From assembly GCA_012744295.1 (NCBI GenBank), contig JAAYIB010000117.1:1-16969 (forward strand): a stretch of 16,969 bases of DNA, written 5' to 3'. The translations under genes and the position numbers were made by a program. The notes beneath the pieces were generated by a model. The model made no database searches. It had not been told where the DNA came from and saw nothing but the letters and a program-made list of their open reading frames with translations. Below, one piece after another: positions 6,964 through 14,211 of the stretch (positions are counted from its first letter, which is position 1; every line of letters begins with the position of its first letter). Origin of the DNA: Acholeplasmataceae bacterium (GTDB taxonomy: Bacteria > Bacillota > Negativicutes > Acidaminococcales > Acidaminococcaceae).

Positions 6964-8521
6964 TTTCTTTTCTCCCACCAGTGCGTTCTAAAACTGGCGT
7001 AATGCCAAAAACCTCTACAAAAAAGTTGCGCTTGCTGTTAAAGGTCCATTCCTCCAGAGCCAGGTCCTTACCGCTTGCAGCCTTCAGCAAGAGCTCGCTG
7101 CCCTTCAGCGAAACATTCAGTGTTTCTATCTTCTGCATATAGCTGCGATCCATTGCGTCTGCCAGGCGCAAAATCGCTGCCAGCTTTGCGACAAGCGGCA
7201 TACATGACTTGTTGACACGGGGCCGTCCCTCGTTCTGCCCTCCGAACAGCAGGTGTGAATGATAGTACGCAGTAAGGGCCACTATTCGTTTATCCAAATC
7301 ACTGAAACCGAGTATGTCGGAAGCCATGATCAACTGGTACGAATAAAGCGCGTGACTGCGCAGGCAGATGTATTTGCCGATATCATGAAGAACGCAGGAG
7401 GCGCGCAGCAGCAAGCGGCTGTGACCATCAAGCCCGTGCTTCCTGCTCAGTTTGTCAAAAATCGCGAGAGCCAGCATTTCTACCTGTTTGACGTGCCGGC
7501 AGTCATAATCATAACGCTCTCCTATACAGTGAATCAGGCTCATCAGCTCTTCCTGCAGGCCTTCGGTGTACTCGGAGCTCGTCTTGTGCGCTATATGAAG
7601 CAGGCTCATGCCGTCAATAAAACGGTTCGGCATGATGATGATTTCCCTGGCGGGCACAAGCGCCAGAAGCTGCTGATACAGAATAATCGTCGGGAAGATG
7701 ATTTCCGCTGAAGTTTCCTCGATATTGAAGACCTTGATGATCTGTGAGAGATTCATGCTGCGCAGGCTGCCATAGAAGTCGATAAAGTCTGAGGCCTGGA
7801 CGCGCTCAACTTTGGACTTATTACTTTCTCTGCCCAGCATCTTCAGGATGAGCTCCGTCTCCGTGCCTGACAGGACGAAGTAGTTGACGCTCTCTTTTTC
7901 CAAATCGCGCCTGACCGGACCAATTGTGCTCGAGATGTACTCAGTCAGGGCCCTGCTGAAATGCAGGGATGATTTCTGCGCATTGCTGAAGTCCTCTTTA
8001 ATCCTGATGATGCCGATGTGCAGGTTCTGCTGATATTTTATTCTGCCGTCACGAACATATGTTATACCTAATCCGCCCGAGGAAATGTCAACCAAAAGCA
8101 CGCCGCACCTTTCGCCGATTCCTTCCTTTTCAAGGGTTCTTCTGATGGCAGTATACTTCGTGTATATTTCCCGGGGCATGTCGACAACGGTTACAGTAAA
8201 GCCTGTTGTCACATAAATCCGGTCAAGGAAGTAAGCCTGGTTTTCAGCCTCGCGCACAGCAGTTGTCGCCTGCACGGTGTAATCTTCGGTACCGTATTCT
8301 CCCATCAGCCGCTTATACCCTTTGAGCAACTCGCAGATTTCACCTATCATCGTGAAGGGAATGCGCTTGTTCTTGAAGGTTTCCTCGCCAAGCCTGACCT
8401 TGTGAGTCAACTGCTCAATAACTTTGAATTTTTCAATGTCTTTGTATTCTACAATTTGCAGGCTTACCAGTTCCGAACCGATGTGGATCGCGGCAAGCGT
8501 ATTATATTTGCTTTTCTTCAT
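6956..8521 (-). CDS. Divergent Ppx/GppA phosphatase-like protein with C-terminal HD domain
   Basis: 521 residues with the layout of long Ppx/GppA proteins: two ASKHA-type domains (about 1-310) and a C-terminal HD-like domain (about 320-510) with VLHDIGKYI (H379, D380) and LRLADAMDRS (451-460). The phosphate-binding loops differ from active family members: DIGSNS becomes HIGSEL (residue 13 is His instead of Asp), and DLGGGSTE becomes DISSGGLG (145-152). The catalytic-base glutamate seems kept in DMPREIY (E118), and an SGT block remains (218-220). It may be a specialised, weakly active or regulatory paralogue sensing polyphosphate or (p)ppGpp; this is inference. The start is well supported by GGGGAGG 8 bases upstream. 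It overlaps ppk and lies head-to-head with a canonical Ppx/GppA gene, with a Pho-box-like repeat between. Confidence 0.85.
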   Translation of the reverse strand: MKKSKYNTLAAIHIGSELVSLQIVEYKDIEKFKVIEQLTHKVRLGEETFKNKRIPFTMIGEICELLKGYKRLMGEYGTEDYTVQATTAVREAENQAYFLDRIYVTTGFTVTVVDMPREIYTKYTAIRRTLEKEGIGERCGVLLVDISSGGLGITYVRDGRIKYQQNLHIGIIRIKEDFSNAQKSSLHFSRALTEYISSTIGPVRRDLEKESVNYFVLSGTETELILKMLGRESNKSKVERVQASDFIDFYGSLRSMNLSQIIKVFNIEETSAEIIFPTIILYQQLLALVPAREIIIMPNRFIDGMSLLHIAHKTSSEYTEGLQEELMSLIHCIGERYDYDCRHVKQVEMLALAIFDKLSRKHGLDGHSRLLLRASCVLHDIGKYICLRSHALYSYQLIMASDILGFSDLDKRIVALTAYYHSHLLFGGQNEGRPRVNKSCMPLVAKLAAILRLADAMDRSYMQKIETLNVSLKGSELLLKAASGKDLALEEWTFNSKRNFFVEVFGITPVLERTGGRKENG

Positions 8522-8585
8522 GGCGCCTACCTCCCCGTCTGTTTTAAATTCGACAGATGTTTCTCAAATCCTTGCTTCACCGCAT

Positions 8586-8602
8586 TGTTAAATTTGTGTT
8601 AA
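8586..8602 (-). promoter_or_regulatory. Putative Pho box (two TTAACA direct repeats, 11-bp period)
   Basis: On the minus strand TTAACA occurs at 8602-8597 and again at 8591-8586, with 5 bases between. TTAACA-like hexamers spaced by about 5 bp are the PhoP binding unit in Bacillus, and an 11-bp period is also that of the E. coli Pho box. The site lies between divergent ppx/ppk genes, a fitting target for phosphate control. No third repeat and no strong -10 box is obvious. Confidence 0.4.
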
Positions 8603-8697
8603 TTTTATAAACAATTTTTCCGTGCATGAAGGATTTTTCGCTTTTATAAATAATTATATACAGTATCCGCAAAATAACTCGAAATGAGCGTGGTCCA

Positions 8698-10221
8698 ATG
8701 CAAAGGATAGGAATTATAGACATAGGTTCCAACTCAGCCCGGCTCGTAATCAGCCAGATTTATAAAAGCGGAGCCTACAACATGGTTTATAACCAGAAGG
8801 AAGCCCTGCGCCTGAGCCAAAAGGTCGACAAGGCCGGTTTGCTGACGCAGGAGGCTTTTACGGACACGTTGGAATGCATGCGCAGCTTTGCCACGATGTG
8901 CAAGCTCTTTAATGTCGAAAAAACCATTGCCGTTGCGACAGCGGCCATGCGTAATGCAAAAAACGGCAAGGAACTCACCGCCCTTGTGGAAAAGGAAACC
9001 TCGATTCATCTGCATATCATGAGCGGCAAAGCCGAAGCCTATGCCAGCTATATTGGCGTCATCAACACCCTGAACGTCAAGGACGGCATCATTTTCGACC
9101 TTGGCGGCGGCAGCACCGAGCTTGTGCTTTTCCGCGACCGTACGATTGTAGATTCCGTGAGCCTTCCTTTAGGCTGCGTAAATCTTACCACCATGTTCAA
9201 CACCAGAGACGAAATGCCTCCGACGGTTTTCAGCGACATCAGCTACCTCGTTACAAGCAGACTGGAAAAACACGCCTGGCTCAAAGACGCCTCCCTGCCG
9301 TTAATCGGCGTCGGCGGTACGGCCCGTACAATTGCCAAGATCGAACAGAAGAAAAGCAAGTATCCTGCCTCCAAGATTCATAACTTCCAGTTGACAGCCC
9401 AGGCCTTTAAGAATACCTTCAAAGAAATCCGCGAAACCAACCTCGAACAGCGGCGCAAGCTTTCCGGCCTCGGAAGCGACCGCGCCGACCTGATTCTTGC
9501 AGGCGCCAGTGTGATTCAATGCCTAATTGAAGCAACGGGCGGCAAGAAAATAATCATTTCAGGCTGCGGCATACGCGAGGGTCTGTTCCTCGATTATTTT
9601 GCCAAAACTTCCGGCCAGCCTCTGATTGCCAGGGACATTCTTGCGGAAAGCACCCGCAACATACTGATGCTCTATTCAAGCGACGTCAAACATAGCGAGC
9701 ACATTACCGCGCTTGCGCTTACCATGTTCGATTCCTGGAAGACAATCCACGGCCTGGGCCCGTCCTGGCGAAGGCTGCTCAGAACCGCCGCCATGCTGCA
9801 CGACATCGGTATAACCATCAACTATTACAGCCATGCCCGCCACAGCGCCTACATGATAAAAAACGCCCGCCTTTTCGGCCTGACCCACAAAGAACAAGTC
9901 ATAGCGGCAGCAATCGCCGGCTGGCATAACGGTGTTTCACGCAGCTATCTGCGCAACAAGGCCTACAAGTATTTCCTGTCCGACAGCGATTTGACTAAGA
10001 TATCGCAGCTCGCTCTCCTGCTGGCGCTTGCCGAGAGCATGGACTATTCGCAGACAATGAAAATCAGCGAAATCATCCCTGAAATAAGGAGTAAAAAAAC
10101 AGCATCGCTGACCTTGAAGGCGGACAGCCTGCCCAGCATTGAGCTGCACCAGCTCAAGCAGCACCTGCCCTGGTTCGGCAAGGTTTTCAACATGGAGCTG
10201 GTCATCGAGACCTGTAACTGA
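8698..10221 (+). CDS. ppx: Exopolyphosphatase / pppGpp phosphatase, Ppx/GppA family, with HD domain
   Basis: 507 residues, close to the length of E. coli Ppx. It releases orthophosphate from the ends of polyphosphate and/or the 5' phosphate from pppGpp. Family motifs are intact: IDIGSNSARLVI (7-18), SGKAEAY with likely catalytic E113, DLGGGSTE (134-141), GVGGTARTIA (204-213) and LGSDRADLILAG (258-269). The C-terminal HD-like domain has MLHDIG (H368, D369) and LALAESMDYS (442-451). Ppx and GppA activity cannot be separated by sequence. The start is fixed by the conserved position of the first loop, although the ribosome binding site is weak (no AGGAGG before the ATG), suggesting low translation. 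It faces away from the ppk operon and ends before the terminator shared with dinB. Confidence 0.93.
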   Translation: MQRIGIIDIGSNSARLVISQIYKSGAYNMVYNQKEALRLSQKVDKAGLLTQEAFTDTLECMRSFATMCKLFNVEKTIAVATAAMRNAKNGKELTALVEKETSIHLHIMSGKAEAYASYIGVINTLNVKDGIIFDLGGGSTELVLFRDRTIVDSVSLPLGCVNLTTMFNTRDEMPPTVFSDISYLVTSRLEKHAWLKDASLPLIGVGGTARTIAKIEQKKSKYPASKIHNFQLTAQAFKNTFKEIRETNLEQRRKLSGLGSDRADLILAGASVIQCLIEATGGKKIIISGCGIREGLFLDYFAKTSGQPLIARDILAESTRNILMLYSSDVKHSEHITALALTMFDSWKTIHGLGPSWRRLLRTAAMLHDIGITINYYSHARHSAYMIKNARLFGLTHKEQVIAAAIAGWHNGVSRSYLRNKAYKYFLSDSDLTKISQLALLLALAESMDYSQTMKISEIIPEIRSKKTASLTLKADSLPSIELHQLKQHLPWFGKVFNMELVIETCN

Positions 10222-10246
10222 ACCTGAACGCTCGCGCTTAAAAAAC

Positions 10247-10287
10247 AAACCCTTCGAAGCTTCGTCATGGAAAGCTTCGAAGGGTTT
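10247..10287. terminator. Bidirectional terminator between ppx and dinB
   Basis: Perfect 16-bp inverted repeat, arms 10247-10262 and 10272-10287 (AAACCCTTCGAAGCTT / AAGCTTCGAAGGGTTT), 9-base loop. T-rich runs follow in both directions (ATTTTT on plus, TTTGTTTTTT including stem Ts on minus). It serves the convergent genes ppx (plus) and dinB (minus); the dinB stop codon lies at its edge. Confidence 0.88.
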
Positions 10288-11434
10288 ATTTTTCCACTCT
10301 GCCTCTTTTGATTACCCGTTCGCCGAACCTGTTTTTCAAACTGTCAAGCACTTCGTTTCTTTTACGCATCAAGGCTTCCTCCTCCATCGCCAACAGCGGT
10401 GCGCCTTCCGGTGCAGTCAGCCTGGAAACGTAGACGCCAAGCAGCCTGACAGGTTCATTCCAGCTTACTTCCCGCGACAATCGTAACAGGAGGGAAAATA
10501 TTTCTTCATCAAACCCAATCGGTACCTCAACGGTCAGGCTCCTCGTCACCATACGAAAGGAGGCAAACTTGACCTTCAGCGTCACGGTATGTGCTTCGCT
10601 GCCGTGCTTACGCAGCCGCCACCCCACCTGTTCACTGAGCGACAGCAACGCCGAATGACGTTCGGCAGCAGTCGTCAGATCCGCCGGGAAAGTTGTTTCC
10701 TTGCCTATGGACTTGGCCTCATGCTCACACTCCAAAGGACGCTCGTCTTTCCCCCGCGCCAGGAGGCATACTGTTTCGGCGTTGCTGCCAAGCACGCCCT
10801 TCAGATATTTTGGATCGCACGAAGCCAACTGGCCGATGGTGATTATTCCCAGTTGGCGCAGCCCCTTTTCCGCCTTTTCACCTATTCCGAAAATTTTCCG
10901 GACGGGCAGCGGCGCGATTACCCGGGCTGCTTCCTCTTCTCGTATCACAACCAGCCCGTCGGGTTTCTTTAAGTCGGAAGCAAGCTTTGCGAGAAACTTG
11001 TTCGGCGCAAGTCCCACCGAAGCTGTAAGGCCTGTTTTAGCCCGAATCTTCTTCTTGACTTCCTGCCCGGCCTGCACGATGTCGTCATAGATTTTTTCCA
11101 TTCCGCTCAAATCAAGAAAGGCCTCGTCAATGGAAAGCTGTTCGACGCAGGGAGAAAACTCGCGAAATACCGACATCACAAGCTTTGACAATTCGGCGTA
11201 TCTTGACATTCTGCCCTGCAAAAAAATCGCGCCCGGGCAGAGACGCCGGGCTTCAACCATCGGCATTGCCGAGTGCACGCCGTACTTTCTCGCTTCGTAG
11301 GAGCAAGTAGAAACAACCCCGCGCTCCGACTGTCCGCCAACAATTACCGGCTTGCCGCGATATTCGGGGTAGTCAAGCTGTTCGACGGATGCAAAAAAAG
11401 CGTCCATGTCAACATGCATTATCCAGCGATTCAT
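10286..11434 (-). CDS. dinB: DNA polymerase IV (Y family, translesion)
   Basis: A 382-residue Y-family polymerase that copies past damaged bases with low fidelity. Catalytic acidic residues are in HVDMDAFF (D9, and F14 as the likely steric gate) and LSIDEAFLDL (D103, E104). YEARKYGVHSAMP, GLAPNKFLAKLASDLKKPDGL and the helix-hairpin-helix IFGIGEKAEKGLRQLGI are all as expected, with the little-finger domain from about 240 (SIGKETTFPADL). In many Firmicutes DinB proteins a clamp-binding QLxLF motif lies before the last helix; here the matching place reads GAPLLAM (344-350), and nothing similar is seen at the C-terminus. It is the last gene of an apparent operon behind the ADP-ribosylglycohydrolase-like gene (33-base gap). 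No LexA-like site was seen nearby, so SOS control is not evident. Confidence 0.94.
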   Translation of the reverse strand: MNRWIMHVDMDAFFASVEQLDYPEYRGKPVIVGGQSERGVVSTCSYEARKYGVHSAMPMVEARRLCPGAIFLQGRMSRYAELSKLVMSVFREFSPCVEQLSIDEAFLDLSGMEKIYDDIVQAGQEVKKKIRAKTGLTASVGLAPNKFLAKLASDLKKPDGLVVIREEEAARVIAPLPVRKIFGIGEKAEKGLRQLGIITIGQLASCDPKYLKGVLGSNAETVCLLARGKDERPLECEHEAKSIGKETTFPADLTTAAERHSALLSLSEQVGWRLRKHGSEAHTVTLKVKFASFRMVTRSLTVEVPIGFDEEIFSLLLRLSREVSWNEPVRLLGVYVSRLTAPEGAPLLAMEEEALMRKRNEVLDSLKNRFGERVIKRGRVEK

Positions 11435-11467
11435 GTCTTCACCCGTTTCCTACAATCAGACGGCCAT

Positions 11468-12241
11468 TCAAGCCTCCAGCGCCTGTAATATTTCCGCGTC
11501 GAAAAACGGCACGGCCTTTTTCCTGATTTCCTCGGGAATGCCGTAATAAGCCTCGGCGACACTGCCCGCTATAGCCGCAAGAGTTGCGCTGTCGCCGCCG
11601 ATGGAAACGGCGTTGCGCAGCGCGTCCTCAAAATCCTCCGCCTCGAAAAAGGCCTCGAGGGCCGGCGGTACCGTTCCCGGGCTCGTCGGGGTGTAATTAT
11701 AGCGCAGCCTGATGTCTTTAAGCTCAAAATCGAGCTTGTAATACCGATCTTCGATATATTGTTTCATTTCTTCCTTCGGTGTATGCTGCCGGGCAAGAAA
11801 AATTGCGGCGGCAACGGCCTGAGCTCCCTTTATGCCTTCTTCGTGGCTATGCGTGACTTCAGCTGTCTTCTTTGCCAGTTCCTCCGCCTCCGCCAACGTT
11901 CCGGCAAGCCAACCGGCCGCAGAAACCCGCATCGCCGAGCCGGCGCCCGCGCTGCCGTAAGGAGTCTGCTCGTCAGCAAACAGCCAGGCCAGAAAATTCC
12001 TGCCGTAATTGATATCCGGATATTTCCAGCCGAAATTCAGAAGCTCCTCGGTCAGCTCAGAGGCAAGGTCAAGTTTTTTGCCGCTGTCAACATAGGCCCT
12101 GAGTGCCTTGGCCACGGCACAGGTCAGGACCGTTGCGCCGGAAAACTGGCTTCGTATGTCGAAAAGCTCAAACTTTTTCGTTCTGATATTGTTCCAGACA
12201 TGCATTGAACCTACAATGTCACCAATTGCTGCACCCAACAA
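11468..12241 (-). CDS. ADP-ribosylglycohydrolase family protein, probably without metal site
   Basis: About 257 residues with the all-helical ADP-ribosylglycohydrolase (DraG/ARH) pattern: GAAIGDIVGS at the N-terminus, HSHEEGIKGAQAVAAAI in the middle and SIGGDSATLAAIAGSVAEAYYG near the C-terminus. Active members remove ADP-ribose from proteins or small molecules using two Mg/Mn ions bound by (S/T)DDT and DxDT. Here the first motif reads FSGAT (33-37) and the second GGDSAT (215-220), so three of the four usual aspartates are replaced by Gly or Ala. I therefore expect little or no hydrolase activity; binding or another role is possible. I choose the TTG at 12241 because AGGGG is 8 bases upstream and this gives the usual family start (MLGAAIGD); a GTG at 12250 would touch the binding site. 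It follows the permease (41-base gap) and precedes dinB. Confidence 0.85.
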   Translation of the reverse strand: MLGAAIGDIVGSMHVWNNIRTKKFELFDIRSQFSGATVLTCAVAKALRAYVDSGKKLDLASELTEELLNFGWKYPDINYGRNFLAWLFADEQTPYGSAGAGSAMRVSAAGWLAGTLAEAEELAKKTAEVTHSHEEGIKGAQAVAAAIFLARQHTPKEEMKQYIEDRYYKLDFELKDIRLRYNYTPTSPGTVPPALEAFFEAEDFEDALRNAVSIGGDSATLAAIAGSVAEAYYGIPEEIRKKAVPFFDAEILQALEA

Positions 12242-12282
12242 TGCTATCACCCCTATAAATAAATGTTCTTATTTTACCGTCA

Positions 12283-13401
12283 TTAACATATTAGCAAATA
12301 ATAGCCTGCCGGAGCAAGCAGCAAAAGCCCGATGGCGTTGTAATAAAGAAACATAAGCAGATAACTGCGTCCCTGCAGAGGATTTGCTTCAAGATAGAGC
12401 TTGTATGAAATTACGCTTGCCATTGAGGCAAGCAAAGTGCCAAGACCGCCGACGTTCACACCAAGCAGCAAAGGAACCGGTTCGGCTGTTAACCCCGCGA
12501 GCAGCATCGTTGCGGGAACATTGCTGACAAACTGGCTTAAAAGGATGGCGAGCCAGTAAATCCTGCCCGGATTGGCTAAAAGGTCGCTTCTTAATTCCCT
12601 GATAACTTCCAGCCCTGAAATATTGCCGATGAAGATAAAAAATCCACAAAAGGTCATAAGCAATGCATAGTCAACTTCTCCGAGCAGTTTCCTGTCCGCT
12701 GTCAGGATTACCGCCGCCGTCACAAGCAGCGCCAGCTTGAAATCAAGCAGATGGAAAACGCTGAGCAGGATTACGGCAAAAACTGCCAGATAAGCCGCAA
12801 GCTCACTTTGGCTCGTAATAGTGACCGGCGCCAAGCCGCCCTCAATTTCCTGCTCCCGCTCCATACCGACAAGCCAGCAGAGCCAAAGCAGGGCCGCCGC
12901 GGCAAGCGGAGCAATTGCACCCATGAAGCCAAGCGGCGTCATTTCAAAATGCGCGTAAATAAAAAGGTTCTGAGGATTTCCCATCGGCGTCAGGGCACTG
13001 CCCAGATTTGCCGCAAGTGTCTGCAAAATGACAATTTTTACCATATCAAGACGCAGCCGGCGGCCGACGGCCAAAGCAAGCGGCACAAAGGTCAAAAGCG
13101 CTACGTCATTCGTAATCAGCATCGAGCCGAAAAATGCGATACCGGTCAGCGCGGCAGTAATGCCACGCAGCGAAGAACACGCTGCGAGGAGCCGCACAGC
13201 CAGAAAGTCGAGGGCCTTAACTTTTTGCAAGCCTCCTACAACCAGCATCAAGCAGAACAAAATGCCAAGGACTTGAAAATCTATGTAGGAAAGCTTAGGT
13301 ACTGAAAAAACCGAGGAAATGCCCGCAAGCAGCCAGGAGAGTGTCATAATCCGCTCTCTTCGGACAATTGCGCGCGCCTCCTGCCACGTTCTGTTGAACA
13401 A
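12283..13401 (-). CDS. Anion permease of the ArsB/NhaD/SLC13-like (CitMHS) superfamily
   Basis: A 372-residue inner-membrane protein with about ten hydrophobic segments. Two internally similar halves carry the family hairpins: MLITNDVALLTFVPL and ANLGSALTPMGNPQN in the first, SNVPATMLLAG and NVGGLGTLLASMAS in the second, as in ion-transporter-superfamily carriers for arsenite, citrate, dicarboxylates or sodium. The substrate cannot be told. It is shorter than typical ArsB (about 420). The listed start is TTG at 13401 with GGAAGG upstream, overlapping the end of the yigZ reading frame; an in-frame ATG at 13347 (MTLSWLLAG) with a GA-rich site before it is an alternative that would drop the basic 18-residue N-terminus. 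It lies 5 bases after yigZ, in the same operon. Confidence 0.82.
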   Translation of the reverse strand: MFNRTWQEARAIVRRERIMTLSWLLAGISSVFSVPKLSYIDFQVLGILFCLMLVVGGLQKVKALDFLAVRLLAACSSLRGITAALTGIAFFGSMLITNDVALLTFVPLALAVGRRLRLDMVKIVILQTLAANLGSALTPMGNPQNLFIYAHFEMTPLGFMGAIAPLAAAALLWLCWLVGMEREQEIEGGLAPVTITSQSELAAYLAVFAVILLSVFHLLDFKLALLVTAAVILTADRKLLGEVDYALLMTFCGFFIFIGNISGLEVIRELRSDLLANPGRIYWLAILLSQFVSNVPATMLLAGLTAEPVPLLLGVNVGGLGTLLASMASVISYKLYLEANPLQGRSYLLMFLYYNAIGLLLLAPAGYYLLIC

Positions 13402-13406
13402 AGAAA

Positions 13407-14069
13407 TTACCTTCCGTTCTGAAGCTGTCCTATATTGTCACCGGGCAAACGTTCCTCGTAAGCAAAACCTTCCTCGGCGAGTGCAATCTGCCGGTTCAGG
13501 GCATCGGACAGCCATTTTTCTGTTTCAAGCCTGTTTTCCGGCTCAAATTGCAATGTTATTTTAACTTGTTCGCCATACTCGACAGCCTTCAAGTTGAAAA
13601 GCTGCTGCTGATAAAGCAGATTTAAAACCCGTCCGCTTGTTTCAAGCTCTTCTGTAAAAGAATAGCTGCCAACCAGCACCTTCTCAGCCAAACCGGCTTT
13701 CTGCAATGTTTCGGCAACGCTGGCTGTATAGGCTCGGACAAGTCCGCCGGCCCCGAGCTTGATGCCGCCGAAGTAACGGGTAACGACCACGGCCACGTCC
13801 TGCAAGCAATTCTTCCTGAGCACCTCCAGCATAGGCAGGCCGGCCGTTCCCGCAGGCTCGCCGTCATCACTGGAGCGTTGTGCCTGTCCGTTTTCACCGG
13901 TGACATAGGCCGAACAGTTGTGGGTGGCGTCCCAGTATTTCTTTTTGCAGTCCCTGATAAAGGCCTGCGCCTCTTCCTCTGACGCGCATGTTTTCAGCGT
14001 GCAGATAAAGCGCGATTTTTCAATTACTATTTCATGCTGCACGTCACGTGCCGCCGTAAATATTTTCAT
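13407..14069 (-). CDS. yigZ: YigZ/IMPACT family protein
   Basis: A 220-residue cytosolic protein of the YigZ (YvyE, IMPACT N-terminal) family, whose exact bacterial role is unsettled; links to translation have been proposed. Family blocks are complete: EKSRFICTL (17-25), KYWDATHNCSAYV (44-56), RSSDDGEPAGTAGLPML (65-81) and VVVTRYFGGIKLGAGGLVRAY (94-114). The C-terminal half fits the ferredoxin-like second domain (DUF1949 type). The start is certain from GGAGGAAG upstream. It is the first gene of a likely operon with the permease, ADP-ribosylglycohydrolase-like protein and dinB, driven by a promoter that shares its -35 region with the divergent symporter gene. Confidence 0.93.
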   Translation of the reverse strand: MKIFTAARDVQHEIVIEKSRFICTLKTCASEEEAQAFIRDCKKKYWDATHNCSAYVTGENGQAQRSSDDGEPAGTAGLPMLEVLRKNCLQDVAVVVTRYFGGIKLGAGGLVRAYTASVAETLQKAGLAEKVLVGSYSFTEELETSGRVLNLLYQQQLFNLKAVEYGEQVKITLQFEPENRLETEKWLSDALNRQIALAEEGFAYEERLPGDNIGQLQNGR

Positions 14070-14096
14070 GCCGCTTCCTCCGCTGCTTGCTTCATA

Positions 14097-14126
14097 ATTA
14101 TACCATATAAGCCCGCTTCGCTTGAA
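14097..14126 (-). promoter_or_regulatory. Promoter of the yigZ operon
   Basis: Minus strand: extended -10 TGGTATAAT with TATAAT at 14102-14097, and a weak -35 TTCAAG (14126-14121) at 18 bp. The -35 bases are shared with the plus-strand promoter 14122-14150. Confidence 0.5.
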
Positions 14127-14150
14127 CTTCCATCCTTTTTTTGTTATAAT
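14122..14150 (+). promoter_or_regulatory. Promoter of the SBF symporter gene
   Basis: TTGAAC (14122-14127), 17-bp spacer, TATAAT (14145-14150). It lies 61 bases upstream of the ATG at 14212. A second TATAAT at 14183-14188 has no -35 at a useful distance. Confidence 0.65.
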
Positions 14151-14211
14151 TTCCCCATTGTTCGCTTGACCGGTGAACGCACTATAATTTTAGAAGGAAG
14201 GTCTTATCGCA

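Noticed and set aside
6964..6978. GTG start for ppk at 6978
   Set aside because: The GTG is part of the ribosome binding region of the ATG at 6963; family proteins start close to the ATG.
14160..14188. Second promoter for the SBF gene (TTGACC and TATAAT)
   Set aside because: The spacer would be only 11 bp, too short for a sigma-70 promoter.
14070..14211. LexA/SOS box upstream of the operon ending in dinB
   Set aside because: No GAACNNNNGTTC-type or CTGT-N8-ACAG-type site was found here or before dinB itself.
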